Assembly (NCBI RefSeq): GCF_009600315.1
Contig: NZ_WIWC01000003.1
Location: 170,867 to 234,866 of the forward strand
Origin: Pseudomonas helleri
GTDB lineage: Bacteria; Pseudomonadota; Gammaproteobacteria; Pseudomonadales; Pseudomonadaceae
Length of the DNA stretch: 64,000 nt
Reading direction: 5' to 3'
Under the pieces are notes generated by a model, which saw only the letters and a program-made list of their open reading frames with translations, made no database searches and was not told the DNA's origin. The translations under genes were made by a program, and so were the position numbers. Each line of letters begins with the position of its first letter. Positions within the stretch are counted from its first letter, which is position 1. Of the stretch, positions 53,766 to 63,936 are shown piece by piece.

Positions 53766-53791
53766 GAAACATCTCCAGAAAACACGGGTAT

Positions 53792-54085
53792 TCATTGGAC
53801 GAGAATTGCTTGTGCCAGTTCAAGATCGCTGGCATTCAATTTGGGCTGTTTGTGGTGCAAATAACGCAAGGCGGATTCCAGCTCTGCACCGCGCCATTGG
53901 CCATTACTGGCAATAAAGACGGCGGCATCATCCCGGGCGGCACGTATTAATTTGTTATCGAAAGGCGCGGAGGTCACTTTGCTGGTGACGTAACCACTGA
54001 GCACCACATTTTGGGTGGTCATGTCGAAGGCGAAGGCGGATGGCGTCCAGCAGAGTGCGAGCAAAGTCAGTAAAGAAAAACGCAT
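53792..54085 (-). CDS. DUF2388 family exported protein, copy 2
   Basis: 97 residues: signal peptide (MRFSLLTLLALCWTPSAFA), then KVTSAPFDNKLIRAARDDAAVFIASNGQWRGAELESALRYL and the end ASDLELAQAIL. It lacks the TSD-x2-x-S-x-RD stretch that copies 1 and 3 share, so it is the most diverged copy. Only 26 bases separate it from copy 1, so they are probably one transcript. Function unknown. Confidence 0.82.
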   Translation of the reverse strand: MRFSLLTLLALCWTPSAFAFDMTTQNVVLSGYVTSKVTSAPFDNKLIRAARDDAAVFIASNGQWRGAELESALRYLHHKQPKLNASDLELAQAILVQ

Positions 54086-54164
54086 GGGTCTCAAGGCTGT
54101 TTGAATGAGGTCCAAGGCTAGCGTAAGGGTGAGAGTAGAACCAGTGCAGAAGTTTTAATGTTTC

Positions 54165-54191
54165 GTAGCCGCAGCCTTTAGCCGCGGCTAC
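54165..54191. repeat. Small palindrome between DUF2388 copies 2 and 3
   Basis: GTAGCCGC and GCGGCTAC are perfect eight-base arms over 11 bases. It resembles the short GTAGCCGC REP units of Pseudomonas. Confidence 0.55.
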
Positions 54192-54205
54192 CGCTTTCTA
54201 AAGCA

Positions 54206-54523
54206 TCAGATCGTCAGAATCGCCTGAGCCAGTTGTGTGTCAGTTGCTTGCAGCTGGGGTGCTTGCTGTCGAATGTATTCGAACGCGCTCTCAAGTCTTA
54301 CGCCGCGAACGGCCCCTTCGCTGGCCTCAAAGCTGGCAGCATCGTCGCGGGCGGCACGAACAATTTTGTTGTCGCGAAACGAGCCGGTGGCATCAGACGT
54401 CAGGTCCGTCGTTTGTTTGAGGGTGCCCACGATGGCGTCTGTGGTAACGATAAAGCTGGAGGCATTGGCGCCTGCGGCCAAGGTCAACAACACTGCAGCA
54501 CTAAGTAGGCGAAGAGTGGGCAT
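54206..54523 (-). CDS. DUF2388 family exported protein, copy 3
   Basis: 105 residues: signal peptide (MPTLRLLSAAVLLTLAAGANA), then TTDLTSDATGSFRDNKIVRAARDDAASFEASEGAVRGVRLESAFEYI and TDTQLAQAILTI. Strongly like copy 1. The start at M36 of the open frame is set by the signal peptide, with GGAG upstream. It is first in the row, about 120 bases before copy 2 with a palindrome between, so it may be transcribed more than the others. Confidence 0.83.
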   Translation of the reverse strand: MPTLRLLSAAVLLTLAAGANASSFIVTTDAIVGTLKQTTDLTSDATGSFRDNKIVRAARDDAASFEASEGAVRGVRLESAFEYIRQQAPQLQATDTQLAQAILTI

Positions 54524-54731
54524 GGTGAAACTCCAGAACATGAGCTTATTAAAATAGACGGCTATAACTCGAATAGTAGGCGTACACCTGCTCATAGCAT
54601 AGGTAGTTTTACTTTTAGGTGTAGGCAATGTGCTCTAAATCAACCGGCGCCCTAACTGTACCTATAGTAATTTATGATTTTAAAACTGTACCTGTCTGCA
54701 TACAACTGTCGCGAAAGGGTCCCTAAAACGA

Positions 54732-54766
54732 CAAAACCCGTCAGCGGTTACCCGCGACGGGTTTTG
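54732..54766 (-). terminator. Terminator of the DUF1127 gene
   Basis: CAAAACCCGTC and GACGGGTTTTG form a perfect 11-base stem over 13 bases. On the minus strand a TTTTGTCGTTTT tract overlaps its end, 57 bases after the DUF1127 stop. The plus side is also T-rich (TTTTGTTTTTT). Confidence 0.8.
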
Positions 54767-54822
54767 TTTTTTCAATTCGGGTTGCTGGCGGTGGACCGGT
54801 GGTCAAAGCCAGCGAGCGCTGT

Positions 54823-55038
54823 TTAGCGCCAGAACGGCTTGCTCAACTCTTCGTAGCGTTGTGCTTCGCTAATCCCGGCATCAGCCAGAAGACGCGAGTC
54901 CAGACGGGCCAGTTGATGGCGGCTGGAGATGCGGCGCTGCCACAACATCAGGTTGGCAAGTACGCGCAGAGGCATGGAAGCCTGGGTGTTTACAGCATTG
55001 CTTTCGTTGAACAGATCGGAACTGAGTGTACGTTCCAT
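54823..55038 (-). CDS. DUF1127 family small protein
   Basis: 71 residues. The DUF1127 hallmark fills the C-terminal half: LMLWQRRISSRHQLARLDSRLLADAGISEAQRYEELSKPFWR, an Arg-rich helix then LxD-G-I pattern. Small cytoplasmic proteins of this family, some shown in alphaproteobacteria to take part in RNA turnover and phosphate or carbon metabolism. AAGGA lies before the ATG. Single gene with its own terminator. Confidence 0.88.
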   Translation of the reverse strand: MERTLSSDLFNESNAVNTQASMPLRVLANLMLWQRRISSRHQLARLDSRLLADAGISEAQRYEELSKPFWR

Positions 55039-55301
55039 GTCGGTATCCTTCCGCTTGTGGCGGCATTGGCTAGTGGTTTAACTGATGCCAATGATCCTCT
55101 TCTGTGTCCAGACTCTGTAGATACAGTTCATCTGTATTGCGATGGGCCAGTTAACTGTTTATAGGCGCTGTATGGCTGAAAATGAGCACAACTGTACCAG
55201 TGCGCGCCAATATGGTGCGTTATTAGGTTTTTACCATGGATTGGTGGGTAGTCATCGATAGAATTGACCAGTACAGCAGTACAGTTTTTTTAGATATCCA
55301 T

Positions 55302-55342
55302 AAAAAAGCCGCTGCAAAAACAGAGTTTTTGTCAGCGGCTTG
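55302..55342 (-). terminator. Terminator of the CoA transferase gene
   Basis: On the minus strand AAGCCGCTG pairs with CAGCGGCTT, inside which ACAAAAAC/GTTTTTG pairs further, followed by six T residues, about 14 bases after the stop. Confidence 0.88.
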
Positions 55343-55355
55343 TCTAGAACGGGTG

Positions 55356-56846
55356 TTAGGGCAGCATTTTCCCGGTTTCTTCCAGGTTGATGTGCCAGCT
55401 CAGTGCTTCACGCAGGATATGCGGTGTGTGACCACCAATGGCGCAGGCCTTGGTGAAGTAATCGTTCAGCGCATCGCGGAAGTCCGGGTGTACACAGTTG
55501 TCGATAATGACACGTGCGCGCTCACGTGGAGCCAAACCACGCAAGTCGGCCAGGCCCTGTTCGGTGACCAGAATGTCAACATCATGCTCGGTATGGTCGA
55601 CGTGGCTGACCATTGGCACAACGCTGGAAATGGCACCTGCCTTGGCAATCGACTTGGTGACAAAAATCGCCAGATGCGCGTTACGAGCGAAGTCGCCCGA
55701 GCCGCCGATGCCGTTCATCATCCGCGTACCGCAAACATGAGTGGAGTTGACGTTACCGTAGATGTCGAACTCCAGCGCCGTATTGATGCCGATAATGCCC
55801 AGACGACGAACCACTTCAGGATGATTGGAAATCTCTTGAGGGCGCAGCACCAATTTGTCCTTGTAGCGCTCCAGATTGCCGAACACATCCGAGTTACGAC
55901 GCTCCGACAAGGTGATGGAACTGCCCGAGGCGAAGCTCATCTTGCCAGCGTCGATCAGGTCAAAGGTCGAATCCTGTAGTACTTCGGAGTACATGGTCAG
56001 GTCTTCGAACGGTGAGTCGATCAAGCCACACATCACCGCGTTGGCGATGTTGCCGATACCGGCTTGCAGCGGGCCAAGCTTGTTAGTCATGCGGCCAGCT
56101 TCGACTTCCTGCTTGAGGAAATTGATCAGGTGGAAGGCGATACCGTCGGTTTCGCTATCAGGCACGGATACAGTAGACGGTGAGTCCGGCTTGTTAGTGA
56201 TAACGATGGCGACGATCTTTTCTGCCGGGATCGGAATGGCAGTGCTACCAATACGGTCATCGACCTTCACCAACGGAATCGGCGTACGGGTCGGGCGGTA
56301 GGTCGGAATGTAGATGTCGTGCAGACCTTCCAGATTCGGATTGTGCGCCATGTTGATTTCGACGATGACCTGTTTGGCGAAAATCGCGAAGCTGGCGGAG
56401 TTGCCTACAGATGTAGTTGGAACAATATGCCCTTGTTCTGTAATGGCAACGGCTTCGATAACTGCGATGTCCGGCAATTTGAGCTGGTTGTTACGCAGTT
56501 GCTCAACGGTTTCGGACAGATGCTGGTCAATAAACATCACTTCGCCAGCGTTGATGGCTTTGCGCAGTGTGCTATCAACCTGGAACGGCATGCGACGCGC
56601 CAGAACACCGGCTTCGGTCAGCTGTTTGTCCAGATCGTTACCCAGGCTGGCGCCCGTCATCAACGTGATTTTCAGCGGCGACTTCTTGGCGCGCTCGGCC
56701 AGTGCTTGCGGGACGGCTTTGGCTTCACCGGCACGGGTGAAACCGCTCATGCCGACGGTCATGCCATCTTGGATAAGGGCGGCGGCTTCTTCGGCGCTCA
56801 TGACCTTATCGTGTAGGGAGTTCAGACGAATACGTTCACGGTACAT
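55356..56846 (-). CDS. Acetyl-CoA hydrolase/succinate CoA-transferase family protein
   Basis: 496 residues of the cat1/SucC-like class I CoA-transferases, moving CoA between acetate, succinate or propionate. Features: MTVGMSGFTRAGEAKAVPQAL (about 28-48), TGASLGNDLDKQL, DPNLEG-like AHNPNLEGLHDIY, PLQAGIGNIANAVMCGL (about 260-276), MYSEVLQDSTFDLID with the catalytic-type Glu (about 288), and GGSGDFARNAHLAIF. P. aeruginosa has a homologue at the same kind of locus. The exact acyl partner is unproven; hydrolase annotations of this group are often really transferases. Own terminator, 180 bases before pntB. Confidence 0.9.
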   Translation of the reverse strand: MYRERIRLNSLHDKVMSAEEAAALIQDGMTVGMSGFTRAGEAKAVPQALAERAKKSPLKITLMTGASLGNDLDKQLTEAGVLARRMPFQVDSTLRKAINAGEVMFIDQHLSETVEQLRNNQLKLPDIAVIEAVAITEQGHIVPTTSVGNSASFAIFAKQVIVEINMAHNPNLEGLHDIYIPTYRPTRTPIPLVKVDDRIGSTAIPIPAEKIVAIVITNKPDSPSTVSVPDSETDGIAFHLINFLKQEVEAGRMTNKLGPLQAGIGNIANAVMCGLIDSPFEDLTMYSEVLQDSTFDLIDAGKMSFASGSSITLSERRNSDVFGNLERYKDKLVLRPQEISNHPEVVRRLGIIGINTALEFDIYGNVNSTHVCGTRMMNGIGGSGDFARNAHLAIFVTKSIAKAGAISSVVPMVSHVDHTEHDVDILVTEQGLADLRGLAPRERARVIIDNCVHPDFRDALNDYFTKACAIGGHTPHILREALSWHINLEETGKMLP

Positions 56847-56971
56847 GGATTGTTATCTCAAGGAACGGAAGCAAGATGCGCAGTCTATTCATTTTCAAAG
56901 CCCCACGTCCCGCTACCATGGTCGAATGCCTGGGGCGGGGTAGAGCCTTTGGTCGGGATCCTGCGGGAAAT

Positions 56972-57004
56972 AAAAAACCCCGGTAATTTTAGCTCCGGGG
57001 TTTT
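56972..57004 (-). terminator. Terminator of the pnt operon
   Basis: AAAACCCCGG and CCGGGGTTTT form a perfect ten-base stem over 11 bases; on the minus strand a T-run (TTTTTTA) follows, 23 bases after the pntB stop. Confidence 0.9.
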
Positions 57005-57026
57005 CAGTGTTGAAGAGGCGGGGATG

Positions 57027-58463
57027 TTACTCGACCGCTTTGACCATATCCTCAATAACTTTTTTGGCGTCGCCGAACACCATCATGGTTTTATCCAGAT
57101 AAAACAGCTCGTTATCCAGGCCTGCATAGCCGCTGGCCATTGAGCGTTTGTTGACGATGACGGTCTTGGCTTTGTAAGCCTCGAGAATAGGCATGCCTGC
57201 AATCGGCGATTTCGGATCGTTTTTGGCCGCCGGGTTGACCACGTCGTTGGCGCCCAGTACCAACACCACATCGGCCTGACCGAATTCAGAGTTGATGTCT
57301 TCCATTTCGAATACCTGGTCGTAAGGCACTTCAGCCTCGGCCAGAAGAACGTTCATATGGCCAGGCATACGGCCCGCAACCGGATGAATCGCATACTTCA
57401 CGGTCACACCGCGATGAGTCAGCTTTTCAGTAAGCTCTTTAAGTGCGTGTTGTGCGCGTGCCACTGCCAGACCATAACCCGGAACGATGATGACCGTGTC
57501 CGCGTTGGTCAGCAGGAAGGTGGCGTCATCAGCCGAACCGGATTTCACCGGACGCGCTTCTTTCGCACCTGCAGGGCCGCCAGTATCCGTTGCGCCACCG
57601 AAGCCGCCGAGGATCACGTTGAAGAACGAACGATTCATCGCCTTGCACATGATGTAAGACAGGATCGCGCCCGAAGAGCCCACCAGCGAACCGGCAATAA
57701 TCAGCATCGAGTTGTTCAGCGAGAAGCCGATGCCCGCGGCCGCCCAACCTGAATAGCTATTGAGCATCGACACCACAACCGGCATGTCGGCGCCGCCAAT
57801 CGGGATGATGATCAGCACGCCCAGTACGAATGCCAGAGCCAGCATCAGGGCAAACGCCGAGAGGTTACCGGTCAGCATAAAGGTAATGCCCAGGCCTAGA
57901 GTGACCAAGCCCAGCACCAGGTTCAGCTTATGTTGACCGCTGAACTGCACCGGAGCACCTTGAAACAGGCGGAACTTGTATTTACCCGAGAGCTTGCCGA
58001 ACGCAATAACAGAGCCCGAGAACGTAATCGCACCAATAGCTGCACCCAGGAATAATTCGAGACGGTTGCCCGCCGGGATGGCGTCGCCCAAGTGTTTAAC
58101 AATGCCCAGCGATTGCGGCTCTACTACGGCAGCGATGGCAATGAAGACCGCCGCGAGGCCGATCATGCTGTGCATGAAGGCGACCAGTTCGGGCATTTTG
58201 GTCATTTCGACGCGTTTGGCCATGATCGAGCCGGCGGTACCGCCGACCAGCAAGCCAACGATCACGTAGCCAATCCCTGCAGTGGCGATTTCAGCACCTA
58301 GCTTGTAGATCAGGCCTACGGTGGTAATGACCGCCAGTCCCATCCCAAGCATGCCGAACAAGTTGCCACGGCGTGAGGTGGTGGGGTGCGACAGGCCTTT
58401 GAGTGCCTGAATAAAGCAAATCGATGCCACCAGATAAAGCACAGTTACCAGATTCATGCTCAT
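57027..58463 (-). CDS. pntB: NAD(P) transhydrogenase subunit beta
   Basis: Membrane and NADP(H)-binding subunit of the proton-pumping transhydrogenase that makes NADPH from NADH. 478 residues: nine or so helices in the first 270, then the soluble NADP domain (from about 300) with [25 protein letters not shown] (310-335), [18 protein letters not shown] (about 360), [25 protein letters not shown] and [17 protein letters not shown]. The ATG overlaps the pntAB stop by four bases. Third gene of the operon. Confidence 0.95.
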   Translation of the reverse strand: MSMNLVTVLYLVASICFIQALKGLSHPTTSRRGNLFGMLGMGLAVITTVGLIYKLGAEIATAGIGYVIVGLLVGGTAGSIMAKRVEMTKMPELVAFMHSMIGLAAVFIAIAAVVEPQSLGIVKHLGDAIPAGNRLELFLGAAIGAITFSGSVIAFGKLSGKYKFRLFQGAPVQFSGQHKLNLVLGLVTLGLGITFMLTGNLSAFALMLALAFVLGVLIIIPIGGADMPVVVSMLNSYSGWAAAGIGFSLNNSMLIIAGSLVGSSGAILSYIMCKAMNRSFFNVILGGFGGATDTGGPAGAKEARPVKSGSADDATFLLTNADTVIIVPGYGLAVARAQHALKELTEKLTHRGVTVKYAIHPVAGRMPGHMNVLLAEAEVPYDQVFEMEDINSEFGQADVVLVLGANDVVNPAAKNDPKSPIAGMPILEAYKAKTVIVNKRSMASGYAGLDNELFYLDKTMMVFGDAKKVIEDMVKAVE

Positions 58464-58783
58464 GGCTTACGCACCTCTTCTTTAGCTTTAGGTGCTTTTT
58501 TCTTGAACATTTCCAGCATGCGCCGGGTGACCAAAAAACCACCGAATACGTTTACGGCGGCCAATGCGACGGCCAGTGTGCCCATGGTTTTACCCAATGG
58601 CGTCACGGTCAGTGCGGCGGCGAGCATGGCACCCACAATCACAATGGCGGAGATAGCGTTGGTCACAGCCATCAGCGGCGTGTGCAGCGCAGGGGTGACG
58701 TTCCAGACCACGTGATAACCCACATAAATGGCCAGCACGAAGATGATCAGGTTATAGATACCGGGGGAGATGAACTCTTCCAT
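58460..58783 (-). CDS. pntAB: NAD(P) transhydrogenase subunit alpha part 2 (membrane)
   Basis: 107 residues, three helices: [45 protein letters not shown] and [23 protein letters not shown], the C-terminal membrane part of PntA that is a separate protein in Pseudomonas. It assembles with PntB to form the proton channel. The ATG at 58783 has GAGG nine bases upstream; the longer frame is rejected. Starts 11 bases after pntAA; overlaps pntB. Confidence 0.94.
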   Translation of the reverse strand: MEEFISPGIYNLIIFVLAIYVGYHVVWNVTPALHTPLMAVTNAISAIVIVGAMLAAALTVTPLGKTMGTLAVALAAVNVFGGFLVTRRMLEMFKKKAPKAKEEVRKP

Positions 58784-58794
58784 TATTTTTATCC

Positions 58795-59916
58795 TCAGCC
58801 GTTTTTGCGCACGACTTGACCATCGCGGCACATCAGGCATGCGGCGACGATGTCGTCTTCAAGGTTGATCTGGAACTGCCCTTCAGAGGTGAAGACCAGC
58901 TTGAGGAAGTCGAGCAGGTTACGGGCGTAAAGCGCTGAGGCGTCTGCGGCCACCATGGCGGGCAGGTTGGTATAGCCCACAATCGTTACCCCATGTTCGA
59001 TCACCACCTGGTCGGCAACGGTCAGTGGGCAGTTGCCACCTTGGGCTGCGGCCAGATCGATAACCACGGAGCCAGGTTTCATCTGTGCGACGGTGTCTGC
59101 GCTCAGCAACACAGGTGCCTTGCGGCCCGGAATCAATGCCGTGGTGATCACAATGTCGGCTTGCTTGGCGCGTTCGTGAACGGCCAGCGCCTGACGCTGC
59201 ATCCAGCTGGCGGGCATTGGACGCGCATAACCGCCTACGCCAACAGCGCATTCGCGCTCTTCGTCTGTCTCGTAAGGCACGTCGACAAACTTGGCGCCCA
59301 GAGACTCAATCTGCTCTTTAACCGCAGGTCGTACATCAGAGGCTTCAATCACGGCGCCCAGTCGTTTGGCTGTCGCGATAGCCTGCAAGCCAGCAACGCC
59401 AGCGCCCAGGATCAGCACGCGTGCTGCCTTAACAGTGCCGGCCGCTGTCATCAGCATTGGCATAAAACGCGGGTAGTGATGCGCCGCGACCAGTACGGCT
59501 TTATAGCCGGCAATGTTGGCCTGGGAGGACAGCACATCAAGACTTTGCGCACGGGAAGTACGGGGAGCGGCTTCAAGTGAGAAGGCCGTGATCCCGCGAT
59601 CTGCCAGCTTGGCAATGGTTTCATTGCTGAACGGGTTGAGCATGCCGATCAGCACGGCTCCACTGTTTATAAGGGCGAGTTCGCTGTCATCGGGGGCAAC
59701 GACTTTCAGCACAAGCTCGGCGCCAAAAGCGTCTGCTGCATTGCCAATAGTCGCGCCTGCGGCTTCAAAAGCACTGTCGATAACGCTGGCATTAATGCCT
59801 GCGCCACGCTGTACAGTCACTTTATGGCCTTGGCCGATCAGCTTCTTGATGGTTTCCGGGGTTGCAGCAACCCGCGTTTCACCCTTCTGGGTTTCGAGAG
59901 GAACACCAATGTGCAC
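58795..59916 (-). CDS. pntAA: NAD(P) transhydrogenase subunit alpha part 1 (soluble)
   Basis: NAD(H)-binding soluble subunit of transhydrogenase. 373 residues starting [23 protein letters not shown] (alanine dehydrogenase/PNT N-domain), then [33 protein letters not shown] (about 117-150), the Rossmann [31 protein letters not shown] (about 168-198) and [18 protein letters not shown]. The GTG at 59916 has AGGAG seven bases upstream; the frame reaching 59991 is rejected. First gene of the operon, after a 434-base gap. Confidence 0.94.
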   Translation of the reverse strand: MHIGVPLETQKGETRVAATPETIKKLIGQGHKVTVQRGAGINASVIDSAFEAAGATIGNAADAFGAELVLKVVAPDDSELALINSGAVLIGMLNPFSNETIAKLADRGITAFSLEAAPRTSRAQSLDVLSSQANIAGYKAVLVAAHHYPRFMPMLMTAAGTVKAARVLILGAGVAGLQAIATAKRLGAVIEASDVRPAVKEQIESLGAKFVDVPYETDEERECAVGVGGYARPMPASWMQRQALAVHERAKQADIVITTALIPGRKAPVLLSADTVAQMKPGSVVIDLAAAQGGNCPLTVADQVVIEHGVTIVGYTNLPAMVAADASALYARNLLDFLKLVFTSEGQFQINLEDDIVAACLMCRDGQVVRKNG

Positions 59917-60350
59917 GTCATATCTCCTGCGTGATCTTTTATAAGAAAGCCAGCGCACTGCGGATGGTGCGGCTGGGTGGCCGATCAGCACGATCCCTCC
60001 TTAATTCAGGAGGGGCGCCGCATAATGCAGGCGATTTTTTAGCCCATCAAGAACTTATGGAGGATGACGACATGTTTACTACAAGTCATGCAGTGACCGA
60101 ATGTCGCAATCAACTGCTGCAGGCTTCTAACTACGTGGCTTGTAGCTGAATTGAATATTTTCGAGTGTTATTTCACATTTCTTTTGGTTATCGCTGCATA
60201 ACTTTCAGAAATACCCTGTAGGCCGCGTGGTTACTGGTCTTCAGGGATGTCGAGCTAGACATTAGTATTGAATGCTGATATGCGACATTTACTTATATAT
60301 GTAGTGCTATTTTAGTAGTCACTACCTAATTGGTCTGGACGATGCGTCTC
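59917..60350. other. Gene-less 434-base region upstream of the pnt operon
   Basis: No supported gene; AT-rich around 60160-60330. It should carry the pnt promoter. CCCTCCT and AGGAGGG (59995-60014) form a seven-base hairpin with a six-base loop, about 80 bases before pntAA, which could be part of its leader. The right part separates pnt from gcdR, whose 3' end faces here. Confidence 0.5.
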
Positions 60351-61247
60351 TTAAAGTGCGCTGTAACCGGCGGCTTGCTTGAGTAGCCAGTCTCGGAATG
60401 CGTGCAGTGAGGCTGACTCGATTTTTCTTTCGGGAATTATCAGGTAATACCCCTTGTTACTTTGCAGGCTGTGCTCATGGGCAATCACCAAGCGTTTCTC
60501 GGCCAATTCACGCTGGATCAGGAAGGGTGGGATCAAGGCGACTCCCATTCGATGCATGGCCGCTTGTGCAAGCATTGAGAATAGTTCATAGCGCGGACCT
60601 GTCATGTCGCGAGGCACATTCATATCTTGTGCGTTAAACCACTGACGCCACGCATAAGGGCGGGTGGTTTGTTGCAGTAAAGGGAGGTCGGCCAGCGCTT
60701 GGGAACTGAGGCTTTGTTGCTGACCCAGAAACGATGGATGGCAGACAGGGACGGGGTTCTCACCCATCAGGCGGTATGAGGAAGTACCGGACCAATCTGC
60801 ATCGCCGAAATAGATGGCAGCGTCAAAGTCGGTGTCGGCGAACAGGAAAGGGCGGGTGCGATTGGTAAGGTTGACCGTGACATCCGGATGCTTCAGTTGT
60901 AAGTCTTTGAGCCGTGGTAGCAGCCATTGCGTTCCGAAGGTCGGAACAACTGCCAGCTCAATGGTGTTGGCACCTTGCTGGCCCATAACCGAGAGTGTGT
61001 CGCGCTCTACTGCATCGAGCTGAGTGGCTACCCGGCGACTATAGGACAAGCCTGCCTCAGTCAGTTTTACGCCACGTTTGGAGCGTCTGAACAGTTCCAC
61101 GCTCAAGAACGCTTCAAGGCTGGCAATTTGTCTGCATATTGCGCCTTGAGTCAGTGAAAGTTCGTGGGCGGCCTTGGTAAAGCTTTCATGGCGAGCCGCT
61201 GCTTCAAAGCTAATCAATGCAGCTGTGCTGGGGATTTTTCGGCGCAT
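60351..61247 (-). CDS. gcdR: LysR family regulator of glutarate catabolism
   Basis: 298 residues: HTH (PSTAALISFEAAARHESFTKAAHELSLTQGAICRQIASLEAFL, about 6-49), then an effector domain of the GcvA-like type (TIELAVVPTFGTQWLLPRLKDLQLKHPDVTVNL, about 92-125, and FDAAIYFGDADW). It is divergent from gcdH with about 157 bases between starts. In P. putida a LysR protein at this place, GcdR, activates gcdHG in response to glutarate; identity here is by position and family. The ATG at 61247 has GAGGAA nine bases upstream. Confidence 0.87.
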   Translation of the reverse strand: MRRKIPSTAALISFEAAARHESFTKAAHELSLTQGAICRQIASLEAFLSVELFRRSKRGVKLTEAGLSYSRRVATQLDAVERDTLSVMGQQGANTIELAVVPTFGTQWLLPRLKDLQLKHPDVTVNLTNRTRPFLFADTDFDAAIYFGDADWSGTSSYRLMGENPVPVCHPSFLGQQQSLSSQALADLPLLQQTTRPYAWRQWFNAQDMNVPRDMTGPRYELFSMLAQAAMHRMGVALIPPFLIQRELAEKRLVIAHEHSLQSNKGYYLIIPERKIESASLHAFRDWLLKQAAGYSAL

Positions 61248-61404
61248 GTACGGCTTCCTCACAAAAGGACGTCAGATATGGCTTTATTGTTTGTTATGGA
61301 GTGAGAAATTATCACAAGCCCGTGCCGAATCCTCGTTTGTCCTTCTATATAGAGGGAACTAGGATCGGGGGACGGTATTTGATCTATTTCGCGAGGGTTC
61401 TCTC

Positions 61405-62586
61405 ATGGCGGGTAAGGCAAGCTTCAACTGGATTGATCCACTTTTGCTGGATCAGCAGCTCACTGAAGAGGAGCGCATGGTGCGTGACAGCGCCGAGCAA
61501 TTTGCTCAGCACAAGCTGGCTCCGCGCGTACTCGAGGCTTTCCGTCATGAGAAGACCGACCCTGCGATCTTCCGTGAGATGGGAGAGACTGGCTTGCTCG
61601 GTGCAATGATTCCAGAGCAGTACGGTGGCAGCGGCCTTAATTACGTGAGTTACGGATTAATTGCACGTGAGGTAGAGCGGGTTGATTCGGGTTATCGCTC
61701 AATGATGAGCGTGCAGTCCTCTTTAGTCATGGTGCCGATCAATGAGTTCGGGACCGAGGCGCAAAAGCAGAAGTATCTGCCGAAGTTGGCTTCAGGTGAG
61801 TGGATTGGGTGTTTTGGTCTGACTGAGCCTGATCACGGTTCAGATCCTGGGGCGATGGTGACTCGCGCGCGCAAAGTGGATGGAGGCTACAGTTTGACCG
61901 GCGCCAAGATGTGGATCACCAACAGTCCCATCGCTGATGTTTTTGTGGTGTGGGCAAAAGATGATGCTGGTGATATTCGTGGCTTTGTTTTGGAAAAGGG
62001 CTGGAAAGGACTGAGTACGCCAGCGATTCACGGCAAGGTGGGTTTGCGTGCATCGATCACTGGCGAGATCGTGATGGACGGTGTTTTTGTCCCTGAAGAG
62101 AACATCTTTCCCGATGTGCGTGGTTTGAAAGGGCCTTTTACCTGTCTGAACTCCGCACGCTATGGCATTGCGTGGGGGGCATTGGGGGCCGCCGAATTCT
62201 GCTGGCACACCGCGCGTCAATACACGCTGGATCGCAAGCAATTTGGTCGGCCGCTGGCAGCTACGCAGTTGGTGCAGAAGAAACTGGCTGATATGCAGAC
62301 CGAGATAACGATGGCATTGCAAGGCTGTCTGCGCTTGGGGCGTATGAAGGATGAGGGGACGGCGGCAGTGGAAATAACCTCCATCATGAAGCGAAATTCG
62401 TGCGGCAAGTCACTGGATATTGCCCGTTTGGCGCGGGACATGTTGGGGGGGAACGGGATTTCTGACGAGTTTGGTGTGGCGCGTCATCTGGTCAATCTTG
62501 AGGTAGTTAATACCTATGAGGGGACGCATGACGTGCATGCGTTGATTTTGGGGCGCGCGCAGACTGGCCTTCAGGCGTTCTATTAA
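61405..62586 (+). CDS. gcdH: Glutaryl-CoA dehydrogenase
   Basis: FAD enzyme that oxidises and decarboxylates glutaryl-CoA to crotonyl-CoA, in lysine, tryptophan and glutarate breakdown. 393 residues of the acyl-CoA dehydrogenase family: [48 protein letters not shown] (about 134-154), [18 protein letters not shown], and the base Glu in [21 protein letters not shown] (about 370-390). GAGGG precedes the ATG. Followed 14 bases later by gcdG. Confidence 0.95.
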   Translation: MAGKASFNWIDPLLLDQQLTEEERMVRDSAEQFAQHKLAPRVLEAFRHEKTDPAIFREMGETGLLGAMIPEQYGGSGLNYVSYGLIAREVERVDSGYRSMMSVQSSLVMVPINEFGTEAQKQKYLPKLASGEWIGCFGLTEPDHGSDPGAMVTRARKVDGGYSLTGAKMWITNSPIADVFVVWAKDDAGDIRGFVLEKGWKGLSTPAIHGKVGLRASITGEIVMDGVFVPEENIFPDVRGLKGPFTCLNSARYGIAWGALGAAEFCWHTARQYTLDRKQFGRPLAATQLVQKKLADMQTEITMALQGCLRLGRMKDEGTAAVEITSIMKRNSCGKSLDIARLARDMLGGNGISDEFGVARHLVNLEVVNTYEGTHDVHALILGRAQTGLQAFY

Positions 62587-62600
62587 TAGGAGCGCATCAA

Positions 62601-63821
62601 ATGGGTGCTTTATCGCATTTACGGGTGTTGGATTTGTCGCGTGTATTGGCCGGGCCATGGGCGGGACAAATCCTGGCGGATTTGGGTGCGGAGGTGATAA
62701 AGGTCGAGCGCCCGGGTAATGGAGATGATACGCGTGCCTGGGGGCCTCCGTTTCTTCAAGGCGCTAATGGTGAGAGCACGGGTGAGGCGGCGTATTACTT
62801 GTCGGCCAATCGCAATAAGCAGTCAGTCACTATCGACTTCACCAAACCCGAAGGTCAGCGGTTGGTACGCGAGCTGGCAGCGAAGTCGGACATCGTCATC
62901 GAGAACTTCAAAGTTGGTGGGCTGGAGGCTTATGGATTGGACTACGCGTCGCTTCAGGCGCTGAATCCGGAGCTGATTTACTGCTCTATCACCGGGTTTG
63001 GCCAGACTGGACCTTACGCTAAACGGGCAGGTTATGACTTTATGATTCAGGGCTTGGGTGGGCTTATGAGTCTGACGGGGCGGCCTGAGGGTGAGGAGGG
63101 TGCTGGTCCGGTGAAAGTGGGGGTGGCGCTCACGGATATTCTTACCGGGTTGTATTCAACTGTCGCGATACTGGCTGCGCTGGCTCATCGTCAACATGAT
63201 GGCGGTGGGCAGCATATCGATATGGCGCTGCTGGATGTTCAGGTGGCGTGTCTTGCGAATCAGGCTATGAATTACTTGACGACAGGAGTTGCGCCGCAGC
63301 GCCTTGGGAATGCGCACCCGAATATCGTGCCTTATCAGGATTTTCCTAGTGCAGATGGCGATTTCATTCTCACGGTGGGTAACGACAGTCAGTTTCGTAA
63401 GTTTGCTGCCGTGGCTGGGCGGGCGGAGTGGGCGGACGATCCGCGTTTCTCCACTAATAAGATGCGAGTTGCTAATCGCCAGGAGCTGGTACCACTGATA
63501 CGCCAAGCTACCGTATTTAAGACTACGGCTGAGTGGGTTGCGCAATTAGAGGCTGTAGGTGTGCCTTGTGGGCCGGTCAATGATTTGGCCCAAGTGTTTG
63601 CTGATCCTCAAGTGCAGGCTCGGGGATTGGCTTTGGACTTACCTCATGTATTAGCAGGTCTGGTGCCGCAGGTAGCAAGCCCGATTCGTATGTCGAAAAC
63701 CCCGGTTGAGTATCGCAATGCACCCCCTTTGTTGGGGGAGCATACCGGAGAAGTACTGGGGCGGGTGCTAGGGCTTGATGCTGGGGCCGTTGAGTCCTTG
63801 CGTCAGTTGGGTGTGTTGTAG
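62601..63821 (+). CDS. gcdG: CaiB/BaiF family glutarate CoA-transferase
   Basis: Class III CoA-transferase, expected to move CoA from succinyl-CoA to glutarate, making the GcdH substrate. 406 residues: LRVLDLSRVLAGPWAGQILADLGAEVIKVERPGNGDDTR (about 7-45), YYLSANRNKQSVTIDFTKPEGQRLV, DIVIENFKVG, and GQTGPYAKRAGYDFMIQGLGGLMSLTG with the catalytic-type Asp near 150. AGGAG is nine bases before the ATG. Operon with gcdH, ended by a strong terminator. Confidence 0.92.
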   Translation: MGALSHLRVLDLSRVLAGPWAGQILADLGAEVIKVERPGNGDDTRAWGPPFLQGANGESTGEAAYYLSANRNKQSVTIDFTKPEGQRLVRELAAKSDIVIENFKVGGLEAYGLDYASLQALNPELIYCSITGFGQTGPYAKRAGYDFMIQGLGGLMSLTGRPEGEEGAGPVKVGVALTDILTGLYSTVAILAALAHRQHDGGGQHIDMALLDVQVACLANQAMNYLTTGVAPQRLGNAHPNIVPYQDFPSADGDFILTVGNDSQFRKFAAVAGRAEWADDPRFSTNKMRVANRQELVPLIRQATVFKTTAEWVAQLEAVGVPCGPVNDLAQVFADPQVQARGLALDLPHVLAGLVPQVASPIRMSKTPVEYRNAPPLLGEHTGEVLGRVLGLDAGAVESLRQLGVL

Positions 63822-63859
63822 CTATATAAGAAGGGGGCGTTAGCCCCCTTCTTATATAG
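63822..63859 (+). terminator. Terminator of gcdHG
   Basis: CTATATAAGAAGGGGGC and GCCCCCTTCTTATATAG form a perfect 17-base stem with a four-base loop directly at the gcdG stop. T residues within the stem's far arm could serve as the release tract. Confidence 0.85.
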
Positions 63860-63908
63860 GAGAGAATCTTGGGATTCGAGTTATTTGATAGAGAGCTTCA
63901 ATTACTGC

Positions 63909-63936
63909 TTGACCCAGAATTCAAACGGCCTATAAT
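63909..63936 (+). promoter_or_regulatory. Strong sigma-70 promoter, probably of a stable-RNA operon
   Basis: TTGACC and TATAAT are 16 bases apart, followed by a GC-rich discriminator (TCGCCCCAC) typical of growth-rate-controlled rRNA or tRNA promoters, with an AT-rich stretch upstream. The following bases recall Pseudomonas rrn leaders as I remember them. The RNA gene itself lies outside the window. Confidence 0.6.
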
